A stretch of 64,000 nt of DNA from Jejudonia soesokkakensis (GCF_042664795.1 NZ_JBHTBN010000003.1:124001-188000); one strand, 5' to 3'. Positions 9,317 through 18,923 are shown, counted from the first letter of the stretch. A program made the numbers and translations. Notes: generated from the letters alone by a model not told the origin.

Positions 9317-9858
9317 TATACGTCAATTTGGTGTGCAAAATTTTGAATCACATCGTGCAATCCTAGTCGTAAAACTTCATTAGTTACAATATTCTGTTCT
9401 ACTGAAAAATTTTCAGAAAAAGAAGGAAATGAAAAACTTTCAATAATTTCTCCATCAAAACGTGGCAGCACATTTTTTACATAGTCTAATGCTGAAGCAC
9501 CTCCTCGTTTTCCAGGGGAGGTACTCATGAGAAGTATTTTTTTTCCTGCTAAAAATTTATATTCAATTCTGGAAAGCCAGTCAATATAATTTTTAAAAAA
9601 AGCGGAAACAGCACCATTGTGTTCATTCACAGAAATGAGTAGCGCATCTGCCTCTTTAATTTCATTTTTAAGCTGTATTAAATGTATAGGATAAGGCTCT
9701 TGCTTCTCAAGGTCTTCACTAAAAATTGGTAATGGAAATTCTGTAAGTTTGATTCGTTTTACAGCTTGTTTGGGAAGGAGTGAGACTGTATAATCTACTA
9801 ATTTCTCATTGATGGAAGTACTACTATTACTTCCAGAAAAGGCAAGGATTTTTTTCAT
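9316..9858 (-). CDS. NAD(P)H-dependent FMN reductase family protein
   Basis: A 180-residue flavodoxin-fold oxidoreductase of the NADPH-dependent FMN reductase family. The FMN phosphate-binding loop FSGSNSSTSIN is at the N-terminus, and SPGKRGGASALDYV in the middle is the second conserved segment of this family. The protein is cytoplasmic with no signal peptide. It is followed by pabB with a one-base overlap, and a perfect -7 box (TATCTTTG) lies 4 nt upstream of the ATG. The physiological acceptor (flavin, quinone or azo dye) cannot be read from the sequence. Confidence 0.85.
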   Translation of the reverse strand: MKKILAFSGSNSSTSINEKLVDYTVSLLPKQAVKRIKLTEFPLPIFSEDLEKQEPYPIHLIQLKNEIKEADALLISVNEHNGAVSAFFKNYIDWLSRIEYKFLAGKKILLMSTSPGKRGGASALDYVKNVLPRFDGEIIESFSFPSFSENFSVEQNIVTNEVLRLGLHDVIQNFAHQIDV

Positions 9859-9862
9859 CTGT

Positions 9863-9870
9863 CAAAGATA
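9863..9870 (-). promoter_or_regulatory. -7 promoter box for FMN reductase-pabB
   Basis: TATCTTTG on the minus strand ends 4 nt before the ATG at 9858, so transcription would begin at or next to the start codon. No well-spaced TTG is seen upstream. Confidence 0.5.
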
Positions 9871-10075
9871 TTCAATTTAAATGATCAATAATGAAAGTCT
9901 CAATTAACTACATAAAATATAGTTGAATCGTATTTTTCTATATAATTAAAACCTATATGTAATATTTTTCGTACATATTGTGTAAATAAGGTGAAAATCG
10001 TTATAAAATTATTTAAATGAGTTAAATTTTATAGTATGTTTACAACGATTTATCCCCAAGATAAAGAACTTAACC

Positions 10076-11254
10076 ATGAAAAAAACTACATTTAACTATG
10101 CAGTTATTTTGTTTGTTACTACAATTTTAAGTAGTCAAGCTCAAGTAGGAATAGGTACTATAGACCCAAAAAGTCTTTTGGATATCCCTGCATCAAATAC
10201 AACTGCCCCCGCAAACACCGATGGAATTTTAATACCAAGAGTTGACAACTTCCCATCTACAGATCCAACAATCGATCAAAATAGTATGATCGTTTTTCTC
10301 AATCGTGATATTACTGGCTATTTAAAAGGATTTCATTATTGGGATCATTCCAGAACAGATTGGATCCCTTTTGTACAAGAAGAATGGGAAGATGGTACTA
10401 ATGGCTCAGGAGACAATTTAATCTTTGCTAAACAGGCAAAAATTGCTGGAACCGATATGGTCATCACAGATGATGGTCGTATTGGATTTGGAACCGATGA
10501 CCCTGTAGAACGTTTTGAGTTTAAAGGCCCTGGTGATAATGACTTTCAAATCACAAGTGCTAATGCAAATCCGCCGAACTTCATTTTATACAATACTGGT
10601 GGAACGATTGCCTCTCCAGCTGCTTTTACAGTTGCCGATCAAGAAATAGGATCATTTATCGTAAAAACACATGATGGATCAGCAATAAGAGAACCAGGTG
10701 GTTTTCGATACTATATTGATGGCTTGGCTAGTCCTGGAAGCACTCCTTCTAGATTTGTTATTAGTACGACACCAAGTGGCTCTGTTTCACAACAAGAAAG
10801 AATTATAGTAAGAAGTACTGGCTTTGTGGGCCTAGGTACTCCAGATCCATCACAAGTCTTAGACGTTAATGGTAATGCAAGAGTTAGAGGTCTGGGAGCT
10901 GGTGCGGTATATAGTAATGCTACAGGAGTTTTAAGTACTAGTGGTCCTCAAACTTTTGCATTAGGAAAGGTAAGCGCAACAGGTACTGCAGCCAAGATAA
11001 GTGGTGCCACTGTATCGCGTGTTAGTACAGGAGTATACCAGGTCACATTTACTACGGCTCAATTAGATGCCAACTATCTTATACAGCTTTCTGTATTAAA
11101 TTGTAGTGGCTGTGGTACAGATGATAGTATAGGTATTTATTATTCAAATCAAACTACAACTGGTTTCAGAGTCGTCATTGGAGCAAACGATAATGGAAAC
11201 ACCGCAAAAGTTCCTTCTAATTTAGAATTTATGTTTTCCGCAATTAGTTTTTAA
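10076..11254 (+). CDS. Secreted hypothetical protein with VGIGT/GLGT-DP repeats
   Basis: A 392-residue exported protein with a signal peptide ending at SSQAQ. Three copies of a motif of the form G-[IFL]-G-T-x-D-P, each followed by a hydrophobic stretch, occur near residues 25, 138 and 262. Such repeats are frequent in Bacteroidota surface proteins and resemble phage tail-fibre shaft repeats. The C-terminal 90 residues (from about LGKVSATG) form a separate beta-rich region containing a CSGC cysteine pair. It is a single gene with its own terminator and no phage genes nearby, so a surface or exported structural role is likelier than prophage. Function unknown. Confidence 0.7.
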   Translation: MKKTTFNYAVILFVTTILSSQAQVGIGTIDPKSLLDIPASNTTAPANTDGILIPRVDNFPSTDPTIDQNSMIVFLNRDITGYLKGFHYWDHSRTDWIPFVQEEWEDGTNGSGDNLIFAKQAKIAGTDMVITDDGRIGFGTDDPVERFEFKGPGDNDFQITSANANPPNFILYNTGGTIASPAAFTVADQEIGSFIVKTHDGSAIREPGGFRYYIDGLASPGSTPSRFVISTTPSGSVSQQERIIVRSTGFVGLGTPDPSQVLDVNGNARVRGLGAGAVYSNATGVLSTSGPQTFALGKVSATGTAAKISGATVSRVSTGVYQVTFTTAQLDANYLIQLSVLNCSGCGTDDSIGIYYSNQTTTGFRVVIGANDNGNTAKVPSNLEFMFSAISF

Positions 11255-11274
11255 TTTAAAAAATATAAATTATC

Positions 11275-11298
11275 ATCCCGCTATATGCGGGATTTTTT
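11275..11298 (+). terminator. Rho-independent terminator
   Basis: Stem ATCCCGC (11275-11281) and GCGGGAT (11287-11293) with loop TATAT is followed by a run of six T. It lies 20 nt past the stop of the VGIGT-repeat protein gene. Confidence 0.85.
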
Positions 11299-11333
11299 AT
11301 GCCTCAAACTTTCAGAAGCAATTCTAGAAAATG

Positions 11334-11341
11334 TATTTTTG
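11334..11341 (+). promoter_or_regulatory. -7 promoter box for smpB
   Basis: TATTTTTG is an exact match to TAnnTTTG, 7 nt before the smpB ATG at 11349. An in-frame ATG at 11331 would put the box inside the coding region, so the later ATG is preferred. Confidence 0.55.
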
Positions 11342-11348
11342 CATTGCT

Positions 11349-11816
11349 ATGGCATTACAGAAAACAGTGAAAATAAAAAACAGAAAAGCAAAATTCGAGT
11401 ATGAAATTCTCGATACGTATGTCGCTGGAATAGTTTTAGCAGGAACCGAAATCAAAGCCATCCGTGAAGGAAAAGCTTCAATTGCCGAAGGTTTTTGCGA
11501 ATTTAACGATCGAGACGAACTGTTTGTTGTTAACATGACCATTCAGGAGTATTCGCACGCAAGTTCATTTAGCCATAATCCAAAAAGCGAACGAAAATTA
11601 CTTTTAAATCGGAATGAACTTAAAAAATTAAGTAAAGAGGTTCGAACATCTGGGCTTACCATAATCCCTTTGTTACTCTTCACTAATGAAAGAGGATTAG
11701 CAAAGCTCCAAATTGCGCTATGTCGCGGTAAACGTGAGTTCGACAAACGCGATAGTATTAAAGAGCGCGACAGCAAACGAAATTTAAGTCGGATTAAAAA
11801 AGCCTTCAATAATTAA
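11349..11816 (+). CDS. smpB: SsrA-binding protein SmpB
   Basis: A 155-residue RNA-binding protein that works with tmRNA to rescue stalled ribosomes. The sequence shows the conserved KNRKAKFEYEI start, GTEIKAIREGKASI, and the basic C-terminal tail ending near the DRDSIKERD-type segment that enters the decoding centre. The start is set at MALQKTVK because the upstream ATG would include the -7 promoter box. No tmRNA gene (ssrA) is seen in this window. Confidence 0.96.
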   Translation: MALQKTVKIKNRKAKFEYEILDTYVAGIVLAGTEIKAIREGKASIAEGFCEFNDRDELFVVNMTIQEYSHASSFSHNPKSERKLLLNRNELKKLSKEVRTSGLTIIPLLLFTNERGLAKLQIALCRGKREFDKRDSIKERDSKRNLSRIKKAFNN

Positions 11817-11881
11817 AATTTTTAATTGAAGAGCAACGCTTCAATAGGTGCCCTCGTCTATAGAAGTATATATTCAATCTT

Positions 11882-14359
11882 ATGAAACAACTACTACTCT
11901 CGCTATTTTTAATTTCAATAACATTTGTGAATGCTCAAATTGTAGGAAAAGTAACCGATATAAAAGGAGAACCCCTTCCTTTTGTTAATATTTATGTAAG
12001 TGGAAGCTACACGGGAACTACATCAAATGAAGAAGGGAACTACTCGCTTTCTGTTTCTGAAACAAAAGAAATGACCTTAGTGTTTCAGTTTTTAGGGTTC
12101 AAAACCCTCTCCAAGACGGTCACTCCATCTCAATATCCTTTTATACTAAATGCCAAGTTAGAAGAAGAATCGGTTAGCTTGGACGAGGTCGTTATCAATA
12201 CTTCTGAAGATCCTGCCTATCGCATTATACGTGCAACCATTGCACAACGAAAAGAAAATCTCGATAAGATAGCCGAATATAAAGCAGACTTCTATTCGCG
12301 GGGAGTATGGCGAGTCGAAGATGTACCAGAAAAGGTGTTAGGCCAAGAAATAGGTGATTTTGAAGGTGCGCTCGATTCCACACGAACGGGAATAATTTAT
12401 TTAAGTGAAACGATTAGTGAAATTGCCTATAAAAAACCTGATGACTTTAAAGAAAAAATTATTGCCAGTAAAGTGAGTGGCGATGACAATGGCTTCAGTT
12501 TTAATAGTGCTCGTGATGCTAATTTTTCGTTTTATGAAAATACAGTTAACATTAACGCGGCTATAGTATCACCTATTGCAAATGATGCACTAGGATATTA
12601 TAGATACAAATTAGACGGTGTTTTTTATGAAGGTGGAAAATTGATCAATAAAATTAAGGTTACTCCACGAAGACCTAATGACAGAGTATGGGAAGGGAGT
12701 ATCTATATTGTTGAAGATGACTGGCAACTTTATGGAGTAGAACTTTCTACAAACGGTCAGGCCATACAGGTTCCTTTTGTACAAGACCTTGTTTTTAAAC
12801 AGAATTTTAAATTTGATGAAACTAATAATTTCTGGGTAAAGATCTCACAAACCATAGATTTCAGCTTTGGTTTTCTAGGTTTTAATGGCGACGGAAGATT
12901 TATCGCGAATTATAGCAACTATGATTTTACGCCAGAATTTACCAAACGTTCTTTTACCAACGAAGTTTTAAGCTTTGCCGAAGCTGCCAATAAAAAAGAC
13001 AGCTTGTACTGGAAAGGCATACGACCTGTCCCTTTATCAAATGAAGAATTACGCGACTACGTACGAAAAGATAGCATTCAGACCTTACGAAAATCCAAAA
13101 CTTATCTTGACTCAATAGATGCGAAGGGTAATAAATACAAATTACTGGATCCTATAACAGGCTATTCGTATCGAAACAGCTACGATCAATGGAGTCTCAA
13201 TTATGAGGGGCCTTTTCCTGCAATCAATTTTAATTCCGTTCAAGGTTGGAATGGTGGCGCAGGACTCAACTTTTTTAAGTGGTATGATGAAAACCGTACC
13301 GAATGGATCTCTGCCAACTTGAATGCGACCTACGGAATCGCCGAGGACCGACTCCGTTTTACTGGAAGCATCACTAAAAATTTTAATCGTATTAACAGAC
13401 TACGTATTTCTCTGGGTGGCGGAAGTTCTGTGAGTCAGTTTAATGCAGCAGAACCTATTTCACCGATAATTAATAGTATATCCTCCTTATTTTTTGAACG
13501 TAATTATGCAAAATACTTTGAACTAACGTATGCACGAGTATCGTATAGCCAAGAAGTAGTGAATGGGGTACGAATCTTTACCAATTTCGGGTATGAAGAA
13601 CGGAAACCACTGTTTAACAATACAGACTATGTAACGATACCAAATGATGATGTCTCCTATACTTCCAATAATCCTTTGGCGCCTAATGATTTTATAAATG
13701 CTGCCATAGAAGAGCACAGTCTTTTTAAATCAACTCTAACTGCCGGGATTACCTTTGGACAAAAATATATGAGCTATCCAGATGGGAAGTATAACTTAAA
13801 CAGTGATAAGTACCCACAGCTATTCATCACTTTTGAAAATGCCTTAGGAGCTACCAACAGTGATTATAATTTTAGTCAGTTACGTGCCAGTTTAAGTCAG
13901 GACCTAACGTTGGGTAATAAAGGAGAATTCAGCTATAATTTAAAAGGGGGTACATTTTTTAATGGTGAGGATATCTCCTTTGTCGATTTTCAACACTTTA
14001 ATGGAAATCAAACCCGTGTGGGAACTTCAGGCAAATACAGTAATGTTTTTAACCTGCTCCCCTATTATGAGTTAAGTACCAATACAAGTTATTTTGAAGG
14101 TCATTTAGAGCACGATTTTAGAGGCTATATTTTAGGAAAAATTCCAGGAATCAATAAATTAAATTTTAATCTGGTCGCTGGGGCACATGCACTTACCATT
14201 GACGGCAAAAAACCGTATACAGAGCTTTCGTTGGGAATTGATAATCTGGGCTTCGGAAAGTTTCGTTTTTTAAGACTGGATTATGTGCGCAGTTTCTACA
14301 ATGGAAATAGCGAAGGTGCTTTCGTTTTCGGACTTAAATTTCTGAATTTTATTCAGTAA
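11882..14359 (+). CDS. Outer-membrane DUF5686 protein with N-terminal carboxypeptidase-regulatory-like domain
   Basis: An 825-residue exported protein. After the signal peptide (ending VNAQ) comes a CarboxypepD-regulatory-like beta-sandwich at residues 20-95 (IVGKVTDIKGEPLPFVNIYV), the same domain found at the N-terminus of TonB-dependent receptors and related Bacteroidota proteins. The remainder fits the DUF5686 family: alternating hydrophobic beta-strands throughout and a C-terminus ending in Phe-rich strands, suggesting a beta-barrel. No TonB plug is evident. It is monocistronic between smpB and the convergent TlpA-like gene. Family assignment is good; the function is not known. Confidence 0.82.
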   Translation: MKQLLLSLFLISITFVNAQIVGKVTDIKGEPLPFVNIYVSGSYTGTTSNEEGNYSLSVSETKEMTLVFQFLGFKTLSKTVTPSQYPFILNAKLEEESVSLDEVVINTSEDPAYRIIRATIAQRKENLDKIAEYKADFYSRGVWRVEDVPEKVLGQEIGDFEGALDSTRTGIIYLSETISEIAYKKPDDFKEKIIASKVSGDDNGFSFNSARDANFSFYENTVNINAAIVSPIANDALGYYRYKLDGVFYEGGKLINKIKVTPRRPNDRVWEGSIYIVEDDWQLYGVELSTNGQAIQVPFVQDLVFKQNFKFDETNNFWVKISQTIDFSFGFLGFNGDGRFIANYSNYDFTPEFTKRSFTNEVLSFAEAANKKDSLYWKGIRPVPLSNEELRDYVRKDSIQTLRKSKTYLDSIDAKGNKYKLLDPITGYSYRNSYDQWSLNYEGPFPAINFNSVQGWNGGAGLNFFKWYDENRTEWISANLNATYGIAEDRLRFTGSITKNFNRINRLRISLGGGSSVSQFNAAEPISPIINSISSLFFERNYAKYFELTYARVSYSQEVVNGVRIFTNFGYEERKPLFNNTDYVTIPNDDVSYTSNNPLAPNDFINAAIEEHSLFKSTLTAGITFGQKYMSYPDGKYNLNSDKYPQLFITFENALGATNSDYNFSQLRASLSQDLTLGNKGEFSYNLKGGTFFNGEDISFVDFQHFNGNQTRVGTSGKYSNVFNLLPYYELSTNTSYFEGHLEHDFRGYILGKIPGINKLNFNLVAGAHALTIDGKKPYTELSLGIDNLGFGKFRFLRLDYVRSFYNGNSEGAFVFGLKFLNFIQ

Positions 14360-14406
14360 AAAATAGTATTCAAGTTTAGGAATACATAAGATTAAAGATG
14401 AAATAG

Positions 14407-15645
14407 TTATTCCTCTTTCTTTTTAATTTCGTCAACTTTCTCATTTAATAAACTGCCTACAAAACTTTCAAAGTCTTTGACAAACTCATCGTACTTCTTA
14501 CCAGTTGCAGGACCGTTAAATCCTGTATGTATACGGCGTACGTTTCCGTTTTTATCTATAAATATGGTAGTGGGATACGACAAAACATGATTGAGCATAG
14601 GCAATTTCTGATTGGCTTTCTTTTTATCTTCTGTCCCGTGTTGTGCTAGCAAAATAGGATATGGCACATCCAATGCTTCTTTAAATTTCGTAATAGCCGC
14701 CATGGCTTTTAATTCAGTAGGAGCATATTCAAAAGCTAAGGAAACGATCTCAAAATCTTTACCTTTATTTTTGTCATAATACTTTTTATAGTATTTGGTT
14801 TCGTCCACGCAATTGGGGCACCAAGTTCCCATGATCTGAACCAGTACTACTTTTCCTTGAAACTGCTCATCTTCCAAAGAAATTTGCTCACCTTTGGTAT
14901 TTGGAAATGAAAATTCAATTTTATCATAGCCCTCTTTTAAAAAGGTCAAAGAATCTGCCTTTGGCAATTCAAAGTTCTCATTTCGCTTTGCTGTAAAAGG
15001 TTCTTTAAAATGATTGCCGCTATAAAAAGTACCTGTCATGATAGTATCTTCCACTTTCGCTTCAAATAGGAATGCATGGGCTCCATCGAAAGTAGAAAGC
15101 CGCATGGTGTCATTTTCTACAGCTCCTTCCAGAAAACGATAATCTCCTGTGGTCGTTCTAAAAGTACCTGTCACCTTATGGCCTGTCTGTTCAAAAGTTC
15201 CTTTGGCAATATACCTGTCTGCAGAACTCTTCGGGCTAAAGACTGTTTCCCAATTACCTGTGACATCTGCTTTTGGGGCACTTTTGACTGTAAATCTTTC
15301 GGCCCGACCTCTTTTCATTTTGAAGGGTACTACCCGATCAAGACTTGGCTTGATAAAGTTTCCGTAGATAGAATCTTCGGTATAAATACCTTTAAAAACT
15401 CCTTCAAACACTGGATGTGCTATCGTAATAGAATCCCCTTCAAATTTAACTGCATCAATTTTTATGGCTTCATCTCCGTTATGAATGGTGATGGTGTGAT
15501 CTTCGGCAATATCCATTAAAAAAGGAATTTCTTTGCCTCTATCTAATTCTAATACTGCACGCCACTCTCCTGCTTTAGGAGTTTTGATATCACGATTACA
15601 AGAAACGATTAGTAAAGATGTTAAAAGCAATAAGAAAGTTCTCAT
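14407..15645 (-). CDS. TlpA-type thiol-disulfide oxidoreductase lipoprotein
   Basis: A 412-residue lipoprotein (lipobox LLIVSC at residues 11-16) with a long N-terminal beta-rich region and a C-terminal thioredoxin domain. The active site is WCPNC in the TlpA/ResA context, and FIDKNGNV is the cis-Pro-side segment of such domains. It probably reduces or oxidises envelope protein thiols and may take electrons from DsbD. The start is moved 45 nt inward to MRTFLLLL because a perfect -7 box (TAAATTTG) lies between it and the upstream in-frame ATG. It is divergent from pheT. Confidence 0.88.
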   Translation of the reverse strand: MRTFLLLLTSLLIVSCNRDIKTPKAGEWRAVLELDRGKEIPFLMDIAEDHTITIHNGDEAIKIDAVKFEGDSITIAHPVFEGVFKGIYTEDSIYGNFIKPSLDRVVPFKMKRGRAERFTVKSAPKADVTGNWETVFSPKSSADRYIAKGTFEQTGHKVTGTFRTTTGDYRFLEGAVENDTMRLSTFDGAHAFLFEAKVEDTIMTGTFYSGNHFKEPFTAKRNENFELPKADSLTFLKEGYDKIEFSFPNTKGEQISLEDEQFQGKVVLVQIMGTWCPNCVDETKYYKKYYDKNKGKDFEIVSLAFEYAPTELKAMAAITKFKEALDVPYPILLAQHGTEDKKKANQKLPMLNHVLSYPTTIFIDKNGNVRRIHTGFNGPATGKKYDEFVKDFESFVGSLLNEKVDEIKKKEE

Positions 15646-15677
15646 GAGAAATTTTAAAATTGTTACACTATAAGTAT

Positions 15678-15685
15678 CAAATTTA
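15678..15685 (-). promoter_or_regulatory. -7 promoter box for the TlpA-like lipoprotein gene
   Basis: TAAATTTG on the minus strand, 32 nt before the ATG at 15645. It lies back to back with the pheT -7 box, 23 bp away, so the two genes share one compact divergent promoter region. Confidence 0.5.
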
Positions 15686-15708
15686 CTCACAAAAAACGAC
15701 GTAAGTGT

Positions 15709-15716
15709 TATCTTTG
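15709..15716 (+). promoter_or_regulatory. -7 promoter box for pheT
   Basis: TATCTTTG exactly matches the Bacteroidota -7 box and lies 24 nt before the pheT ATG at 15741. A GTG-initiated extension at 15705 would begin upstream of this box and is therefore rejected. Confidence 0.55.
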
Positions 15717-15740
15717 CCGTTTGTTAAGAATAATTTAAGG

Positions 15741-18167
15741 ATGAAGATTTCATATAACTGGCTAAAACAATTTATTAATCTCGACTGGGATGCCCAAAAA
15801 ACTGGCGAACTTCTTACAGACTTAGGTCTTGAAGTAGAAGGAATTTCTAAATTTACTTCTGTTCCAGGCGCCCTTGAAGGTATCGTCGTAGGACATGTAG
15901 TCGCCTGCGAAAAACATCCAAATGCAGACCGCCTTAAAATTACGAAAGTAGATTTGGGTTCTGGCGAACCTATACAGATTGTTTGTGGCGCTCCCAATGT
16001 TGCAAAAGGACAAAAAGTTCCGGTTGCGACCGTTGGCACGACTCTTTATGATGCAGAAGGGAGTCCGTGGCAGATCAAAAAGGGTAAAATAAGAGGAGAG
16101 GTAAGTGAAGGTATGATCTGTGCCGAAGACGAATTAGGTCTTGGTAGTGATCACGACGGAATTATGATCTTAGCCGAAGAGCTAGAAGCAGGTACAGATG
16201 TCGCTACTATTTTTGAAGTAGAAAATGATACAGTATTTGAAATCGGACTAACCCCAAACCGTGCCGACGCGATGAGTCACTGGGGCGTTGCCAGAGATCT
16301 AAGAGCAGGTCTTTTACAACAGGATATTTCTATTGAATTGATCACTCCTTCTACCAGTAGTTTTCATATTGAAAACAGAACATTAAAAATTGATGTGGAA
16401 GTAGCAAACAATGAATTGGCTCCGCGATATTGTGGTGTAACCATTAGTGGATGTAAAGTTGAAGATTCTCCAGCTTGGCTTCAGAATAGGTTAAAAGCCA
16501 TAGGGCTTGCCCCTATCAATAACATTGTTGATGTAACTAACTATGTGTTACACGAGCTTGGTCAACCACTACATGCTTTTGATACATCGAAGATTTCAGG
16601 AAATAAAGTACTTGTAAAAACACTGCCTGCAGGTACAAAATTTACTACCCTAGATGGAGTTGAGCGTGAATTGCATGAAGAAGATCTTATGATTTGTAAT
16701 GCCGAAAAACCAATGTGTATTGCAGGAGTTTTTGGTGGTATTCACAGTGGCGTGACTTCAGAAACCACAAGTATTTTTCTAGAAAGTGCCTATTTTAATC
16801 CGGTGAGTATTCGTAAAACTGCAAAACGCCATGGGTTAAATACCGATGCTTCTTTTCGTTTTGAGCGTGGTATAGATCCTAATATTACGGAGTATGCGCT
16901 AATGCGTGCCGCGATTTTGATTACTGAAATTTCTGGTGGCGAAATTACCAGTAACATCACAGATATCTATCCGAAGAAGATTGAAGATCATCAAGTGTTT
17001 CTTAATTTTGAAAATGCTGCCCGATTGATAGGTGAGGAAATTCCGAGGGAAACCATTAAAAGTATTCTTACGTCCCTTGAAATAAAAATCAATAACGTGA
17101 CCGAAACTGGGTTAGGAATGACCATTCCTGCCTATAGAAATGATGTAACACGTGAAGCCGATGTTATTGAAGAAGTATTACGCGTATATGGCTACAACAA
17201 CATTGAATTCACTCAAAAATTGAATGCTTCTATTGCAAGCACTAAAAAAATTGAGGATTATCAGATCCAAAATAAAATAAGTAATCTCTTAACAGGATTA
17301 GGGTTTCACGAGATGTTAGGTAATTCTTTAACAAGTCCTGCCTACGGAAAGTTATTAGAAAGTGTGAAAGATGAGTACTATGTGACAATGCTTAATCCGT
17401 TGAGTCAGGATCTTTCAGTCATGCGACAATCTATGCTGTTTGGAGCGTTGGAAGCCTTATTGTACAATAATAACCGTAGAAGAAACAATGTAAAACTGTT
17501 CGAATTCGGAAAGACTTACCATAACTACGCAGGTGGTAGAGAGGAGAAAAAACATCTCTCACTTCTGGTTTCTGGCGGAAAAACTTCAGATACTTGGACA
17601 CATGAAACAGAAAGATCAGATTTCTTTTATGTAAAAGGCGTTATTACAACAATGCTGAAACGACTTGGAATAACTGAATTTTCAGAAAAAAGCACCAAAA
17701 ATGATGCATTTTCCGAAGGTCTCTCAATTATCACAAAGAAGAAAACCCTGGTTGATTATGGGGTGGTTTCAAAAAAAGTGACAAAACATTTTGGAATAGA
17801 AACGGAAGTTTTATATGCAGACTTTAACTGGGATCTTATCTTGGGTGAGCTATCTGCTACTAACTTTATCTTGCAACCGATTCCTAAATTCCCAGAAGTA
17901 AAACGTGATTTTGCCTTACTATTGGACGAAGAAGTTACATTCGACGGATTGAAAGAAGCGGCTTTTCAAACTGAAAAACAATTGCTGAAAGAAGTAACCC
18001 TGTTTGATGTATATACTGGTAAGAACTTACCTGAAGGAAAAAAATCGTATGCGTTGAGTTTTACGATTCAGGATGAAAAGAAAACATTGACCGACAAACA
18101 AATTGACAAGATCATGAACAAGCTACAGCAACGCTTTGTAAAAGATTTTGACGCTTCATTACGATAA
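15741..18167 (+). CDS. pheT: Phenylalanine--tRNA ligase beta subunit
   Basis: An 808-residue beta chain of the alpha2beta2 phenylalanyl-tRNA synthetase. It opens with KISYNWLKQFI and has the EMAP/tRNA-binding OB domain (residues about 40-150, with CGAPNV), the B3/B4 editing region (EIGLTPNRADAMSHWGVARD), the B5 domain and the C-terminal ferredoxin-fold anticodon-binding domain (PKFPEVKRDFALLLDEEV). Length is normal. The alpha subunit gene pheS is not in this window, which is common in Bacteroidota. A terminator follows directly. Confidence 0.97.
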   Translation: MKISYNWLKQFINLDWDAQKTGELLTDLGLEVEGISKFTSVPGALEGIVVGHVVACEKHPNADRLKITKVDLGSGEPIQIVCGAPNVAKGQKVPVATVGTTLYDAEGSPWQIKKGKIRGEVSEGMICAEDELGLGSDHDGIMILAEELEAGTDVATIFEVENDTVFEIGLTPNRADAMSHWGVARDLRAGLLQQDISIELITPSTSSFHIENRTLKIDVEVANNELAPRYCGVTISGCKVEDSPAWLQNRLKAIGLAPINNIVDVTNYVLHELGQPLHAFDTSKISGNKVLVKTLPAGTKFTTLDGVERELHEEDLMICNAEKPMCIAGVFGGIHSGVTSETTSIFLESAYFNPVSIRKTAKRHGLNTDASFRFERGIDPNITEYALMRAAILITEISGGEITSNITDIYPKKIEDHQVFLNFENAARLIGEEIPRETIKSILTSLEIKINNVTETGLGMTIPAYRNDVTREADVIEEVLRVYGYNNIEFTQKLNASIASTKKIEDYQIQNKISNLLTGLGFHEMLGNSLTSPAYGKLLESVKDEYYVTMLNPLSQDLSVMRQSMLFGALEALLYNNNRRRNNVKLFEFGKTYHNYAGGREEKKHLSLLVSGGKTSDTWTHETERSDFFYVKGVITTMLKRLGITEFSEKSTKNDAFSEGLSIITKKKTLVDYGVVSKKVTKHFGIETEVLYADFNWDLILGELSATNFILQPIPKFPEVKRDFALLLDEEVTFDGLKEAAFQTEKQLLKEVTLFDVYTGKNLPEGKKSYALSFTIQDEKKTLTDKQIDKIMNKLQQRFVKDFDASLR

Positions 18168-18192
18168 AAAAAGCGGCTAAAAGCCGCTTTTT
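18168..18192 (+). terminator. Rho-independent terminator after pheT
   Basis: An 11-bp perfect stem AAAAAGCGGCT and AGCCGCTTTTT with loop AAA begins at the base after the pheT stop codon. It is A-rich on one side and T-rich on the other, so it may also stop transcription of the convergent fasciclin gene. Confidence 0.88.
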
Positions 18193-18214
18193 AATTTTAT
18201 AGAATTTACTGATT

Positions 18215-18826
18215 TTAGCTCTTAGGCAAAACCACTGTGTCCACAACGTGTATCACGCCATTCGACTGATTTACATCTGCAATTGTTACGGTAGAAGTTC
18301 CACCATTTTCGTCAGTTAGCAACACTTTGCCATTAGCAATTGATGCCGTTAAAGAACCACCATTTACTGTTGTAAAGGTAGCTTTTCCTTTTCCGTCTTT
18401 GATCGCTTTTATAACGTCTGCAGCATTAAATTTCCCTGCAAGTACATGATAGGTTAGCACCCCTTGAAGTTGCTTTTGATTTTCTTCCATTAGCAATGTT
18501 GCTACTGTACCTTCTGGTAATTTATCAAACGCTGCGTTTGTAGGTGCAAATACAGTAAAAGGTCCTTCTGAAGCTAAAGTTTCTACAAGTCCGGCAGCTT
18601 TTACAGCCGCTACTAAAGTTGTATGGTCTTTAGAATTTACAGCATTCTCCACGATATTCTTAGTTGGATACATAGCAGCACCACCTACCATAACTGTTTT
18701 CTCCTTCATCATCTTTTCCTTTTTCATTTTTTCTTTCTTCATCATTTTATCCTGAGCAAATGATGAGGTTCCTGTAATAAGTGCCATTGCAAAAATAGCA
18801 ACTGTCATAATTCTTGTAATTTTCAT
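18215..18826 (-). CDS. Secreted fasciclin (FAS1) domain protein
   Basis: A 203-residue exported protein. The signal peptide ends near SSFAQ and is followed by a Met/Lys/Glu low-complexity run at residues about 27-43. One FAS1 domain (about 57-202) then shows FTVFAPTNAAFDKLP, LTYHVLAG and the C-terminal GVIHVVDTVVLP. FAS1 domains mediate adhesion or matrix contacts. The Met-rich linker is unusual and might bind metal or be flexible. It is monocistronic, convergent with pheT and divergent from the DUF2007 gene. Domain assignment is firm; the role is inferred. Confidence 0.9.
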   Translation of the reverse strand: MKITRIMTVAIFAMALITGTSSFAQDKMMKKEKMKKEKMMKEKTVMVGGAAMYPTKNIVENAVNSKDHTTLVAAVKAAGLVETLASEGPFTVFAPTNAAFDKLPEGTVATLLMEENQKQLQGVLTYHVLAGKFNAADVIKAIKDGKGKATFTTVNGGSLTASIANGKVLLTDENGGTSTVTIADVNQSNGVIHVVDTVVLPKS

Positions 18827-18923
18827 GTTGTTTATAGTTTTTGATTATACTACATAAACGAGGTGTAGCCTTTTGAGGTTTTTGCAAAATACCATTTTGG
18901 CTTAAGTTTAACGTAGTACAAAT

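Noticed and set aside
10076..11254. Tail-fibre-like repeats as evidence for a prophage
   Set aside because: No integrase, capsid, terminase or lysis genes, and the gene has a signal peptide and its own terminator between housekeeping genes.
15705..15740. GTG-initiated extension of pheT
   Set aside because: It begins upstream of an exact -7 promoter box and adds residues outside the family's N-terminus.
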